In this document: one piece after another, positions 15,897-24,155 of the stretch
Layout: each line of letters starts with the position of its first letter
How positions within the stretch are numbered: the first letter of the stretch is position 1
Assembly (NCBI RefSeq): GCF_010731575.1
Contig: NZ_AP022617.1
Coordinates: forward strand, 1,736,001 to 1,800,000
Reading direction: 5' to 3'
DNA from: Mycolicibacterium monacense
GTDB lineage: Bacteria > Actinomycetota > Actinomycetes > Mycobacteriales > Mycobacteriaceae
Length of the DNA stretch: 64,000 bases
The notes under the pieces: generated by a model
What the model saw: the letters and a program-made list of their open reading frames with translations, nothing else
Database searches by the model: none
What the model was told of the DNA's origin: nothing
Position numbers and translations under genes: made by a program

Positions 15897-17468
15897 GTGA
15901 CGACCGAATCAACCGGTGCATCAGGCCCGACGGCGGTCTCCGAACCCGTGGTCGACACCGAGTACGGGCCGGTCCGCGGAACCGACGATGGTGTGGTGAA
16001 GGTCTGGAAGGGGGTTCGCTACGCCGCGGCGCCGGCCGGTGAACTCCGCTGGCGTGCCCCGCAACCGCCACAACCGTGGCGCGACGTCGCCGATGCGCGT
16101 CGGATCGGTCCGGTCTGCCCGCAGGCGACCGATCCGCGGATCCCGCTCGATCTCGGTGGTGTGCAGGACGAGGACAGCCTGCGGCTCAACGTGTGGGCGC
16201 CGTCGGGCTCGGCCGCCGGCGACGGGAAACCCGTCATGGTGTGGGTGCACGGTGGCGCCTACGTCCTCGGCTCGGCGAATCAGCCGCTCTACCACGGAAA
16301 GGCGCTGGCCTCCGGTGGCGACGTCGTCGTCGTGACGGTCAACTACCGCGTCGGCGCGTTCGGTTTCCTGGACCTCTCCGCATTCACCACCTCGCGCACC
16401 AGATTCGACACGAACCCCGGTCTGCGTGACGTGCTGGCCGCGCTGCGCTGGGTGCAGAACAACATCGCGGCGTTCGGCGGTGACCCGGCGCGGGTCACCC
16501 TGTTCGGGGAATCCGCGGGCGGCGGCATCGTCACCACACTGCTGACGAGTCCGGCCGCGGCCGGGCTGTTCTCGGCGGCCATCGCGCAGAGTTCCCCGGC
16601 CACCTCGGTCTACAGCGCCGAGCGTGGGCGTCGCACCGCCGAGCAGTTCCTCGACAAGCTGGGCGTCTCACCTGCCGACGCACACCGTCTCGTCGATGCG
16701 CCACTGCCCGCCGTGCTCAGCGCCTCCAAACGCCTCTTCGACGAGGTTCCGGTGCGGACGCCGGGCACGCTGGCCTTCGCGCCGATCGTCGACGGTGACC
16801 TGGTCCCCGACCTGCCGGTCAGGGTGGCCCGGGCCGGTGGATCGCTTCCGGTACCCCTGATCATCGGCACCAACAAGCACGAGGCCGCGCTGTTCAGGTG
16901 GATGAAGTCGCCGCTGATGCCGATCACGCCGCAGGCCATCAGCTCGATGTTCGCCGAGATCGCCGCCGAACAACCGGGGCTGCAGATCCCGTCGGAGGCG
17001 GACCTGGTGGGCGCCTACTCCGGGTTGCGCGGGAAAGCCAGGGGGATGGGCGTGGCCCGCGACATCGGCTTCCGGATGCCCTCGGTGTGGTTCGCCGAGG
17101 GGCACAACGCCGTCGCGCCGGTCTACCTGTACCGGTTCGACTTCGCCACCCCGATGCTGCGGCTGTTGCGCCTCGGCGCGGCCCATGCGACCGAATTGCC
17201 TTATGTCTGGGGCAATCTCGTGGCCGGACCGAGGGACCCGACGTTCAAGCTCGGTGGGCTGAAGGCCGGTACCGCCGTCTCCGAGAGGGTGCGCGGCCGG
17301 TGGACCGGGTTCGCCGCGTCCGGTGAACCCGGCGGCACGCCGCCGTGGCGGCCGTACCGGTCCGACGACCGGGCCACCCTGGTCATCGACGGGCAGGACA
17401 GGGTGGTCGACGACCTCGACGGTGAGATCCGCGCCGCGTGGGGTGACGAGGTCCTCAGTTTCCGGTAG
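15897..17468 (+). CDS. Type B carboxylesterase (LipT-like)
   Basis: This is a 523-residue carboxylesterase/para-nitrobenzyl esterase. The N-terminus TEYGPVRGTDDG...FKGVRYA-type (here WKGVRYAAAP), the EDSLRLNVW motif, the oxyanion hole VHGGAYVLGS, the nucleophile elbow GESAGGG and the catalytic His in AAHATELPYVWGN are all present. It resembles M. tuberculosis LipT (Rv2045c). The GTG at 15897 is the start: the AGGGAGG site at 15882-15888 is correctly spaced for it, whereas the GTG at 15888 lies inside that site. Confidence 0.92.
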   Translation: MTTESTGASGPTAVSEPVVDTEYGPVRGTDDGVVKVWKGVRYAAAPAGELRWRAPQPPQPWRDVADARRIGPVCPQATDPRIPLDLGGVQDEDSLRLNVWAPSGSAAGDGKPVMVWVHGGAYVLGSANQPLYHGKALASGGDVVVVTVNYRVGAFGFLDLSAFTTSRTRFDTNPGLRDVLAALRWVQNNIAAFGGDPARVTLFGESAGGGIVTTLLTSPAAAGLFSAAIAQSSPATSVYSAERGRRTAEQFLDKLGVSPADAHRLVDAPLPAVLSASKRLFDEVPVRTPGTLAFAPIVDGDLVPDLPVRVARAGGSLPVPLIIGTNKHEAALFRWMKSPLMPITPQAISSMFAEIAAEQPGLQIPSEADLVGAYSGLRGKARGMGVARDIGFRMPSVWFAEGHNAVAPVYLYRFDFATPMLRLLRLGAAHATELPYVWGNLVAGPRDPTFKLGGLKAGTAVSERVRGRWTGFAASGEPGGTPPWRPYRSDDRATLVIDGQDRVVDDLDGEIRAAWGDEVLSFR

Positions 17469-17505
17469 GGCGGGCGGCTAGACTCCGGCTCGGAGGTGTC
17501 GGGTG

Positions 17506-18444
17506 ATGGGCGCAACGGGCGAAGCGGTTTCGGCGTTTCTGCAGTTCCTGCCGCCGCAGCTGCGCGAGCCGGTGCTGTTCGCGGTCCCGTTCTTCTTGCT
17601 GCTGCTGATCCTCGAATGGACCGCCGCACGCAAACTCGAACACCTGGAATCCGGCGACCAACCGCCTGCGGGCGCCTACGTCGCCCGTGATGCGTGGACC
17701 AGCCTCGCGATGGGCCTGGTCTCGGTCGGCACCATGGCGGTGTGGAAGTTCGGCGCGCTGATCGGCTACGCGGCGCTGTACGCCTACGTCGCCCCGTGGC
17801 AGCTGCCGTCGAATCAGTGGTACACGTGGGTCATCGCGATCGTCGGTGTGGACCTGCTGTTCTACAGCTATCACCGCATCGCCCACCGGGTTCGGCTGGT
17901 CTGGGCCACCCATCAGGCGCACCACTCCAGTGAGTACTACAACTTCGCCACCGCAGTGCGCCAGAAGTGGAACAACAGCGGCGAGATCGTGATGTGGCTC
18001 CCGTTGCCGCTGCTGGGTGTGCCGCCGTGGATGGTGTTCGCCGGGTTCTCGATCAGCCTGATCTACCAGTTCTGGGTGCACACCGAACGGATCGGCACCA
18101 TGTGGCGGCCGATCGAGTTCGTGTTCAACACGCCGTCGCACCACCGCGTGCACCACGGCAGGGATCCGGAGTACCTGGACAAGAACTACGGGGGAATCCT
18201 GATCATCTGGGATCGCCTGTTCGGCACGTTCCAGCCGGAACTGTTCCGCCCGCACTACGGGCTGACCAAACCGGTGAATACCTACAACATCTGGCGGCTG
18301 CAGACCCACGAATACGCGGCCATCGCCCGCGACGTGCGCGGCGCGCGACGCTGGCGTGACCGACTCGGTTACGCGTTCGGCCCACCGGGGTGGAAACCGG
18401 TCGAGAACCGACACGTCGCGGAGAAGGCGGCGGTTCGCGCCTGA
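17506..18444 (+). CDS. Sterol desaturase / fatty acid hydroxylase superfamily protein
   Basis: This is a 312-residue integral membrane diiron enzyme. Histidine boxes are HRIAHR, HQAHHS and HHRVHHGRD, with a further HYG. Several hydrophobic helices precede them (VLFAVPFFLLLLILEW; WVIAIVGVDLLFYSY). It would hydroxylate or desaturate a lipid or sterol-like chain. GGAGG at 17492 supports ATG 17506 (GTG 17503 is also possible). It is followed by a cation-antiporter pair in the same direction, but a functional link is not obvious. Confidence 0.9.
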   Translation: MGATGEAVSAFLQFLPPQLREPVLFAVPFFLLLLILEWTAARKLEHLESGDQPPAGAYVARDAWTSLAMGLVSVGTMAVWKFGALIGYAALYAYVAPWQLPSNQWYTWVIAIVGVDLLFYSYHRIAHRVRLVWATHQAHHSSEYYNFATAVRQKWNNSGEIVMWLPLPLLGVPPWMVFAGFSISLIYQFWVHTERIGTMWRPIEFVFNTPSHHRVHHGRDPEYLDKNYGGILIIWDRLFGTFQPELFRPHYGLTKPVNTYNIWRLQTHEYAAIARDVRGARRWRDRLGYAFGPPGWKPVENRHVAEKAAVRA

Positions 18445-18474
18445 TTTCGGTGCCGGCGCAGCAAGATGAACGCT

Positions 18475-18999
18475 ATGGATGTCAAAGAGGTTCTGCTGCC
18501 CGGTGTCGGGCTGCGGTTCGAGTTCGACAACCGCGACGGAGATCGGATCGGTGTGGTCGCCCGGCGCACAGGGGATTTCGAGGTGGTGGTCTACCCGAAG
18601 GAAGACCCCGACCAGGCCCAGCAGGTGTTCCGGCTGACCGACGAGGAAGCCGAGGCGCTGGCGCAGATCCTGGGCGCCCCGCGTATCGCCGAGCGGTTCG
18701 CCGACCTCACCCGCGAGGTGCCCGGCCTCAGTGCCGGCCAGGTCTCGGTGCGCGCGGGCAGCCCCTTCGTCGACCGGCCGCTCGGAGACACGCGGGCCAG
18801 AACTCGCACCGGGGCCTCGATCGTCGCGATCGTCCGGGACGAGGAGGTGCTGGCGTCGCCCGGGCCTTCCGACCTGTTGCGCGCCGGCGACGTGCTGGTG
18901 GTGATCGGGACCCACGAGGGCCTGGCCGGTGTAGAAGTCATCGTCAGCCAGGGGCACGGAGGCGAGGCGCACCAGCCCGGTCCGCCCGGCCAAGGCTGA
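18475..18999 (+). CDS. Cation:proton antiporter regulatory subunit (KhtT-like, TrkA-C domain)
   Basis: This is a 174-residue cytoplasmic protein. The N-terminal part (MDVKEVLLPGVGLRFEFD) is that of the KhtT/YhaT family. The C-terminal part is an RCK-C/TrkA-C domain (ARTRTGASIVAIVRD...LRAGDVLVVIGTHEG) that senses nucleotide or ions. It lies 3 bp before a CPA2 antiporter gene, the KhtT-KhtU arrangement known from Bacillus for K+ efflux. An ATG at 18466 would add three residues. Confidence 0.9.
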   Translation: MDVKEVLLPGVGLRFEFDNRDGDRIGVVARRTGDFEVVVYPKEDPDQAQQVFRLTDEEAEALAQILGAPRIAERFADLTREVPGLSAGQVSVRAGSPFVDRPLGDTRARTRTGASIVAIVRDEEVLASPGPSDLLRAGDVLVVIGTHEGLAGVEVIVSQGHGGEAHQPGPPGQG

Positions 19000-19002
19000 T
19001 CG

Positions 19003-20157
19003 GTGGAGGTTTCGGCGACGCTGCTGCTCGAGCTCGGCGTGATCCTCGCTGCGCTCACCGTGCTCGGCACCATCGCCCGTCGGTTCGCGCTCTCACCGAT
19101 TCCGCTGTACCTGCTCGCCGGGCTCGCGGTGGGCGAGGGGGGACTGGCGCCGGTACCCGCGGCCGGGGACTTCGTGGAGACCGGCGCGACGATCGGCGTC
19201 GTGCTGCTGCTGCTCACCCTCGGTCTGGAGTTCTCGATCGGGGAGTTCGCGACCAGCCTGCGCAGGCACCTGCCGTCGGCCGGTGTCGACCTGGTCCTCA
19301 ACGCAGCGCCCGGCGCCATCGCCGGATGGCTGATCGGGTTGGACGGTGTCGGCATCCTGGCGCTGGCGGGTGTCACGTGGATCTCGTCGTCCGGCGTCAT
19401 CGCCCGGTTGCTGTCCGACCTCAGACGTCTCGGTAACCGCGAGACGCCCGCGGTGTTGTCGATCCTGGTGCTCGAGGATTTCGCGATGGCGGCGTATCTG
19501 CCGTTGCTCGCGGTGCTCGCCACCGGTGGCACCTTCCTGCAGGCGCTGCTCGGGATGGCGATCGCGGTCAGCGCACTGGGCTTCGCGTTCGTGGTGTCCT
19601 ACCGCTGGGGCCACCACGTCGGCCGTCTGGTCGTCCACCCGGACAACGAGCAGTTGCTGCTGCGCATCCTCGGGCTCACGCTGATCGTCGCGGCGCTGGC
19701 CGAGTTCATCCACGCGTCCGCGGCGGTCGGTGCGTTCCTCGTCGGGCTGACGTTGACCGGAGAGGCGGCCGAACGGGCCCGCACCGTGCTCACCCCGCTG
19801 CGGGATCTGTTCGCCGCTATCTTCTTCCTCGCGATCGGGGTGTCGGTGGACCCCGCTGCGCTGATCCCGATGCTGCCCGTCGCGACGGCGCTGGCGGTCG
19901 CCACCGCCGCCACCAAGGTGCTGACCGGCCAGTTCGCTGCGCGGCGCGACGGGGTCGGCCGGCCGGGTCAGCTGCGCGCGGGGACGGCGTTGATCGCGCG
20001 CGGTGAATTCTCGCTGGTGATCATCGGGCTCGTCGGTGCGAGCGTGGAGGCGCTCGAAGCCGTGGCGACGCCGTATGTGTTCATCCTGGCCATGGTGGGC
20101 CCGGTGCTGGCGCGCTTCACCGGTGGTCGGGCGCCCGCGCGCCGACGGCCCGGCTAG
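19003..20157 (+). CDS. CPA2 family monovalent cation:proton antiporter (KhtU-like)
   Basis: This is a 384-residue membrane antiporter of the KefB/KhtU type with about 12 helices. The first helices read LLELGVILAALTVLGTIARRF and LLLLTLGLEFSIGEF. ILVLEDFAMAAYLPLLA carries the conserved acidic residue of CPA2 helices, and IFFLAIGVSVDP is a family signature. The start is GTG 19003. It would export K+ or Na+ in exchange for protons, gated by the upstream KhtT-like subunit. There is no RCK-N domain at its own C-terminus, consistent with a separate regulator. Confidence 0.9.
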   Translation: MEVSATLLLELGVILAALTVLGTIARRFALSPIPLYLLAGLAVGEGGLAPVPAAGDFVETGATIGVVLLLLTLGLEFSIGEFATSLRRHLPSAGVDLVLNAAPGAIAGWLIGLDGVGILALAGVTWISSSGVIARLLSDLRRLGNRETPAVLSILVLEDFAMAAYLPLLAVLATGGTFLQALLGMAIAVSALGFAFVVSYRWGHHVGRLVVHPDNEQLLLRILGLTLIVAALAEFIHASAAVGAFLVGLTLTGEAAERARTVLTPLRDLFAAIFFLAIGVSVDPAALIPMLPVATALAVATAATKVLTGQFAARRDGVGRPGQLRAGTALIARGEFSLVIIGLVGASVEALEAVATPYVFILAMVGPVLARFTGGRAPARRRPG

Positions 20158-20166
20158 TCTCCGGCT

Positions 20167-21573
20167 GTGCAGACGGTATTCGACGCGCATGTCGACGCGA
20201 CCCTCGTCGATGCGGCGCTCGCGCCCAGTGTCCCGGGATCGATGTGGCTCGATGTGCCGCGGCCGCGGTTTGAACGGCTGACCGGTGCGGTGACCGCGGA
20301 CCTCGTCGTCGTCGGCGCGGGATACACGGGGCTGTGGACCGCGCTGCACGCCGCTGAACGCCGGCCCGGCACACGGGTCGTCGTGGTGGAGTCCGACCGT
20401 GTCGGGTGGGCGGCGTCGGGCCGTAACGGCGGATTCGTCGACGCCAGCCTCACCCACGGCCGGGAGAACGGAAAATCCCGCTGGCCCAACGAGATCGAGC
20501 TCCTCGAGCGCCTCGGCATGGACAACCTCGACGGGATGCAGGCCGACATCGACCGGCTCGGTCTCGACGTCGACTGGCAGCGCACCGGCATGCTGACGGT
20601 GGCGACCGAACCGCATCAGGTGCCGTGGCTGCAGGAGGCGGCCGGTGCGGGTGAGGGCCGCTTCCTCGACGAGCAGGCGGTACGCGAGGAGGTCCACTCG
20701 CCGACCTACCGTGCCGGACTGTTCAGCCCCGACACCTGCGCGATCGTGCACCCCGCCAAGCTGGCCCTCGAGTTGGCGCGTGCGTGCACCGAGGCCGGGG
20801 TGCAGATCCACGAACAGACCCCGGCCACGTCACTGGAGACCCGCGGATCCACGGTGTGTGTGCACACCGCGGCAGGCCGGGTCACCGCCCGGCAGGCGGT
20901 GCTGGCCACCAACGTCTTCCCGAGCCTGTTGCGACGCAACCGGCTGCACACCGTGCCCGTGTACGACTACGTCCTGGCCACCGAGCCCCTCACCGAGGAG
21001 CAGTTGGCGCGCATCGGCTGGCGCAACCGGCAGGGTGTCGGCGACAGCGCCAACCAGTTCCACTACTACCGGCTGAGCGCGGACAACCGCATCGTGTGGG
21101 GCGGCTATGACGCCGTCTATCACTTCGGCCGCAAGGTCGAGTCCGCATACGAGGACCGCCCGCAGACCTACCGGCGGCTGGCCGCCCACTTCTTCCTCAC
21201 GTTCCCGCAGTTGCACGACGTCCGGTTCGACTACCGCTGGGCGGGTGCGATCGACACGAACACCCGGTTCTGCGCGCACTGGGGCCTCGCCCGCGGTGGT
21301 CGCGTCGCGTACGTCAACGGTTTCACCGGCCTGGGCGTCGCTGCGACCCGCTTCGCCGCCGATGTGTGCCTCGACCTGCTCGACGGCGCCGACACTCCCC
21401 GCACCCGACTGGAGATGGTGCGCGACAAACCGCTGCCGTTCCCGCCCGAGCCGCTGGCGAGTATCGGGATCAACGCCACGAGGTGGTCGCTGGATCGCGC
21501 GGACCACTCGGCGGGGCGGCGCAATCTACTGTTGCGCACCCTCGACGCCCTGGGCCTCGGCTTCGATTCGTGA
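20167..21573 (+). CDS. FAD-dependent oxidoreductase, DAO/PuuB-like
   Basis: This is a 468-residue glycine/D-amino-acid oxidase-fold protein. The FAD motif is VVVGAGYTGLWTALH near residue 42, and VGWAASGRNGGFVD is the hallmark of gamma-glutamylputrescine oxidase-like (PuuB/OrdL) members. The C-terminal FAD contact is NGFTGLGVAATRFA. It would oxidise an amine or amino acid, producing an imine. The start is GTG 20167, 9 bp after the antiporter stop. The substrate is unknown; no polyamine genes are adjacent. Confidence 0.88.
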   Translation: MQTVFDAHVDATLVDAALAPSVPGSMWLDVPRPRFERLTGAVTADLVVVGAGYTGLWTALHAAERRPGTRVVVVESDRVGWAASGRNGGFVDASLTHGRENGKSRWPNEIELLERLGMDNLDGMQADIDRLGLDVDWQRTGMLTVATEPHQVPWLQEAAGAGEGRFLDEQAVREEVHSPTYRAGLFSPDTCAIVHPAKLALELARACTEAGVQIHEQTPATSLETRGSTVCVHTAAGRVTARQAVLATNVFPSLLRRNRLHTVPVYDYVLATEPLTEEQLARIGWRNRQGVGDSANQFHYYRLSADNRIVWGGYDAVYHFGRKVESAYEDRPQTYRRLAAHFFLTFPQLHDVRFDYRWAGAIDTNTRFCAHWGLARGGRVAYVNGFTGLGVAATRFAADVCLDLLDGADTPRTRLEMVRDKPLPFPPEPLASIGINATRWSLDRADHSAGRRNLLLRTLDALGLGFDS

Positions 21574-21689
21574 CCTCCTCTGCGCTGACCGTGATGCTTC
21601 CGTAACGTGAATGCGCAAGCCCCCGATAGAGGTCACAAGCGACTGCAAGATCGGGGTCGCGTCGCTGTAACCGTCGGGAGGGAGCAGAA

Positions 21690-22364
21690 GTGCGCCGACA
21701 CCTGCTGAACGTGGTGGCCGCCGTCGCGGCACCGTTGGCGGCGCTGCTCGCGCCCCTGGCACCGGCCCACGCCGACCCGGGGGTGCTCGTCTCTCCGGGT
21801 ATGGAGATCCGCCAGGACACCAACCTGTGCACGCTGGGATTCGTCGACGTGCAGCAGCGGGTGGCCTACACCGCGGGCCACTGCCGCGGAAGCGGCCCGG
21901 TCAGCGACCGCGGCGGCGCCTTCATCGGTGTCCAGAGCGCATTCGAGGACAACACGCCCGACGGCACCACGGTCGACGTGAACCATCAGATCTCCGACTG
22001 GCAGACCATCTCGCTGGCGCCCGAGGTGCAGGTCAACAACCTACTCCCGAGTGGTCGCCCGCTCGTGGTCGATCCGTCCGTGGTCCCCACGAAGGGAATG
22101 CCGGTGTGCCACTTCGGTGTGGTGACCGGGGAGAGCTGCGGCACCATCGAGGCCGTCAACAACGGCTGGTTCACGATGGCCAACGGTGTGGTGAGCAAGA
22201 AGGGCGACTCGGGTGGGCCGGTCTACTTCAACGCCCCCGACGGCCGCGCGGTGATCATCGGGATGTTCAACAGCACCTGGGGTCAGTTCCCGGCGGCGGT
22301 GTCGTGGCAGGCGGCCACGCAGCGGGCCGGTCAGGGCGTCGTCATCACCGCCGGCGCTGCCTGA
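21690..22364 (+). CDS. Secreted trypsin-like serine protease (S1 family)
   Basis: This is a 224-residue protein with an N-terminal signal peptide (VVAAVAAPLAALLAPLAPAHA, cleavage before DPG). The mature domain has the catalytic His in YTAGHCRG and Ser in KKGDSGGPVYF; the Asp is probably in the segment TTVDVNHQISDW. Four Cys could make two disulfides. GGGAGGGAGCAGAA precedes the GTG at 21690. It is exported by the Sec route to the envelope or medium. The target is unknown. Confidence 0.88.
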   Translation: MRRHLLNVVAAVAAPLAALLAPLAPAHADPGVLVSPGMEIRQDTNLCTLGFVDVQQRVAYTAGHCRGSGPVSDRGGAFIGVQSAFEDNTPDGTTVDVNHQISDWQTISLAPEVQVNNLLPSGRPLVVDPSVVPTKGMPVCHFGVVTGESCGTIEAVNNGWFTMANGVVSKKGDSGGPVYFNAPDGRAVIIGMFNSTWGQFPAAVSWQAATQRAGQGVVITAGAA

Positions 22365-22367
22365 CCA

Positions 22368-22808
22368 TCAGCCGAGCAGTTCGAACACCGGGATCGACGG
22401 CGCCACGGCGCGCATCTCGTCGTCGCTCGACTGTGGCGTCAGCCCGCCGACATGTCCCTTGACCTCCCAGTACCAGCGGTCGAGATAGCGCTTGAGCAGT
22501 TCGGGTCTGTCGGTGTCGGGTATCTCGGCGATCCGCACCCTGCGACGCCGCCACCGCGGACCGGCCTCGACCTCGCCGGCAGCACGGGCGTTGCGGGCCC
22601 ACTGCGTGTTGCCGCGGGGGGAGACGACGTAGCGCCGGCCGTCCACCGACAACACGTTGACGGCGACACTGCGTGGCTTGCCGGTCTTGCGGCCCCTGAC
22701 CCGCAGGGCGTGTGAACCGGCGATGCTGATCCCCGCTTCCGCGAGCCAGCGGATCACCTCGTTGCCGGCCCGGGCCAGGGCGCCCGGCTGGTCGTAGCGG
22801 ATCGTCAT
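22368..22808 (-). CDS. Deazaflavin-dependent nitroreductase family protein
   Basis: This is a 146-residue protein of the Ddn-like F420-dependent nitroreductase/FDOR-B family: LRVRGRKTGKPRSVAVNVLSVDGRRYVVSPRG is the characteristic split-barrel segment, then NTQWARNARAAGEVE. Members reduce quinones or xenobiotics with F420H2. ATG 22808 has AAGGAG 7 bp upstream. It is divergent from a TetR gene 102 bp away, so the TetR protein may control both directions. Confidence 0.9.
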   Translation of the reverse strand: MTIRYDQPGALARAGNEVIRWLAEAGISIAGSHALRVRGRKTGKPRSVAVNVLSVDGRRYVVSPRGNTQWARNARAAGEVEAGPRWRRRRVRIAEIPDTDRPELLKRYLDRWYWEVKGHVGGLTPQSSDDEMRAVAPSIPVFELLG

Positions 22809-22832
22809 GAGAACTCCTTCCGTTGAGTGAGC

Positions 22833-22856
22833 AGTGCTCTCTAACCGAGAGTGCAC
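22833..22856. promoter_or_regulatory. Possible TetR operator in divergent promoter
   Basis: An imperfect inverted repeat (AGTGCTCTC ... CGAGAGTGCAC) lies in the 102-bp divergent spacer between the nitroreductase gene and the TetR gene, where TetR autoregulatory operators normally sit. The arms pair except for a two-base offset. There is no direct evidence of binding. Confidence 0.35.
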
Positions 22857-22910
22857 CGTTAGCGCGGAGATTTCAAGAGCGCTGATCTCGTTTTGTGTGA
22901 GACTGGGCCC

Positions 22911-23594
22911 GTGGGGATACGCCAGGACAGCAGGGTCCGGATGGAGGCACGGATCATCGAGGTCGGCCGCCGGCACCTGATCACCGACGGTCCGGCCGGG
23001 CTCTCGCTGCGTGCGATCGCCCGCGACCTGGGGGTGGTGTCGTCTGCGGTGTACCGCTACGTCAGCAGTCGCGATGACCTGCTGACCCTCCTGCTGGTCG
23101 ACGCGTACTCCGAACTGGCGGCGAGGGTCGACGACGCGGCCACCGCGGGTGAGCCGGATTGGCGGACCCAGATCCTGCGGATGGCGCACGCCGCACGGGA
23201 GTGGGCGGTGTCCCAACCGGCGCGGTGGGCGCTGCTCTACGGCAGCCCGGTGCCGGGTTACCGCGCGCCGGCCGAACGCACCACCGAGCCGGGCACCCGC
23301 GTGGTGGCCGCCCTGTTCCGCGCGGTGGCGGATGGGATCGCAGCCGGTGACATATCCGGTTTGAAAAGCGATGTGCCCGATTCGCTTTCGGCAGACTTCG
23401 AGGGGTTGCGGCAGGAATTCGACTTCTCCGGTGGCGACGGTGCCGTGGCGAAGACGCTCACCCTGTGGGCGGGGTTGATCGGGGCGATCAGCCTCGAGGT
23501 CTTCGGCCAGTACGGCGCTGACACGTTCACCGATCCGAAGACCGTGTTCGATCTGCACATCCGGGCGCTGGTCGAGCTGCTGGCGTCCCACTAG
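22911..23594 (+). CDS. TetR family transcriptional regulator
   Basis: This is a 227-residue regulator. The N-terminal HTH is at about residues 25-50: GLSLRAIARDLGVVSSAVYRYVSSRDDLLTLL. The ligand-binding domain is mostly helical, with the TetR_C-type segment PARWALLYGSPVPGY. The GTG at 22911 is preferred (VGIRQDSRVRMEARIIEV) over the GTG at 22893. It is divergent from the nitroreductase gene and 62 bp upstream of the VOC/FAD-dehydrogenase genes, so it probably controls one or both. Confidence 0.9.
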   Translation: MGIRQDSRVRMEARIIEVGRRHLITDGPAGLSLRAIARDLGVVSSAVYRYVSSRDDLLTLLLVDAYSELAARVDDAATAGEPDWRTQILRMAHAAREWAVSQPARWALLYGSPVPGYRAPAERTTEPGTRVVAALFRAVADGIAAGDISGLKSDVPDSLSADFEGLRQEFDFSGGDGAVAKTLTLWAGLIGAISLEVFGQYGADTFTDPKTVFDLHIRALVELLASH

Positions 23595-23656
23595 TCCGGA
23601 GCCGAAACTAGAACACGTTCTAGCGCGTGGGGCAGTCGGGCGATATCCTCGCAGCG

Positions 23657-24155
23657 ATGGCCAATCAGACACCTGTCCAGATCGCGTGGGTGACCCGCGA
23701 CATGGATGCCACCGAACAGGCGTTGTCCGCGCTGCTCGGTGCGCGCAGATGGGTGCGCATGCCCGGCGTTCATTTCGGGCCGGACTCGTGCCGGTTCCGT
23801 GGCCGCCCGGCGGACTTCGTCGCCGACGTCGCGCTCAGCTATGCCGGTGACACCCAACTGGAGATCATCGCGCCCGTCCGCGGGGAGAGCCTCTACACCG
23901 AGTTCCTCGAACGATGTGGCCCCGGACTGCACCATGTCTGCAGGGAGGCGACCGACCCGGCCGACTTCGACGCCGCGGTGCGCGATGCCGAACGGCACGG
24001 CGCCACCGTCGTCGCCGACGGCGTGATGCCCGGCGGCATGCGATTCGCCTATGTCACCGCCGAGGACGCAGGCGTGCCCTACATCGAGATCGCTTGTCTC
24101 ACAGACGACATCCGGCACCTTCTTCGACTACGTCAAACAGGAGCAGCAGCCATGA
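23657..24155 (+). CDS. VOC (glyoxalase/bleomycin-resistance fold) protein, apparent +1 frameshift near its end
   Basis: This is a VOC-fold protein of about 165 residues (IAWVTRDMDATEQALSALLG; GLHHVCREA metal-ligand region; VPYIEIACL). Reading as sequenced, the frame runs through DIRHLLRLRQTGAAAM into the next gene, making one 658-residue polyprotein ending at 25633. Dropping one C at 24118-24119 instead gives FFDYVKQEQQP then TGA at 24153, overlapping the next ATG (ATGA). That sensible C-terminus argues that the ancestral gene was separate. Either a real fusion by frameshift or a sequencing error. Confidence 0.8.
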
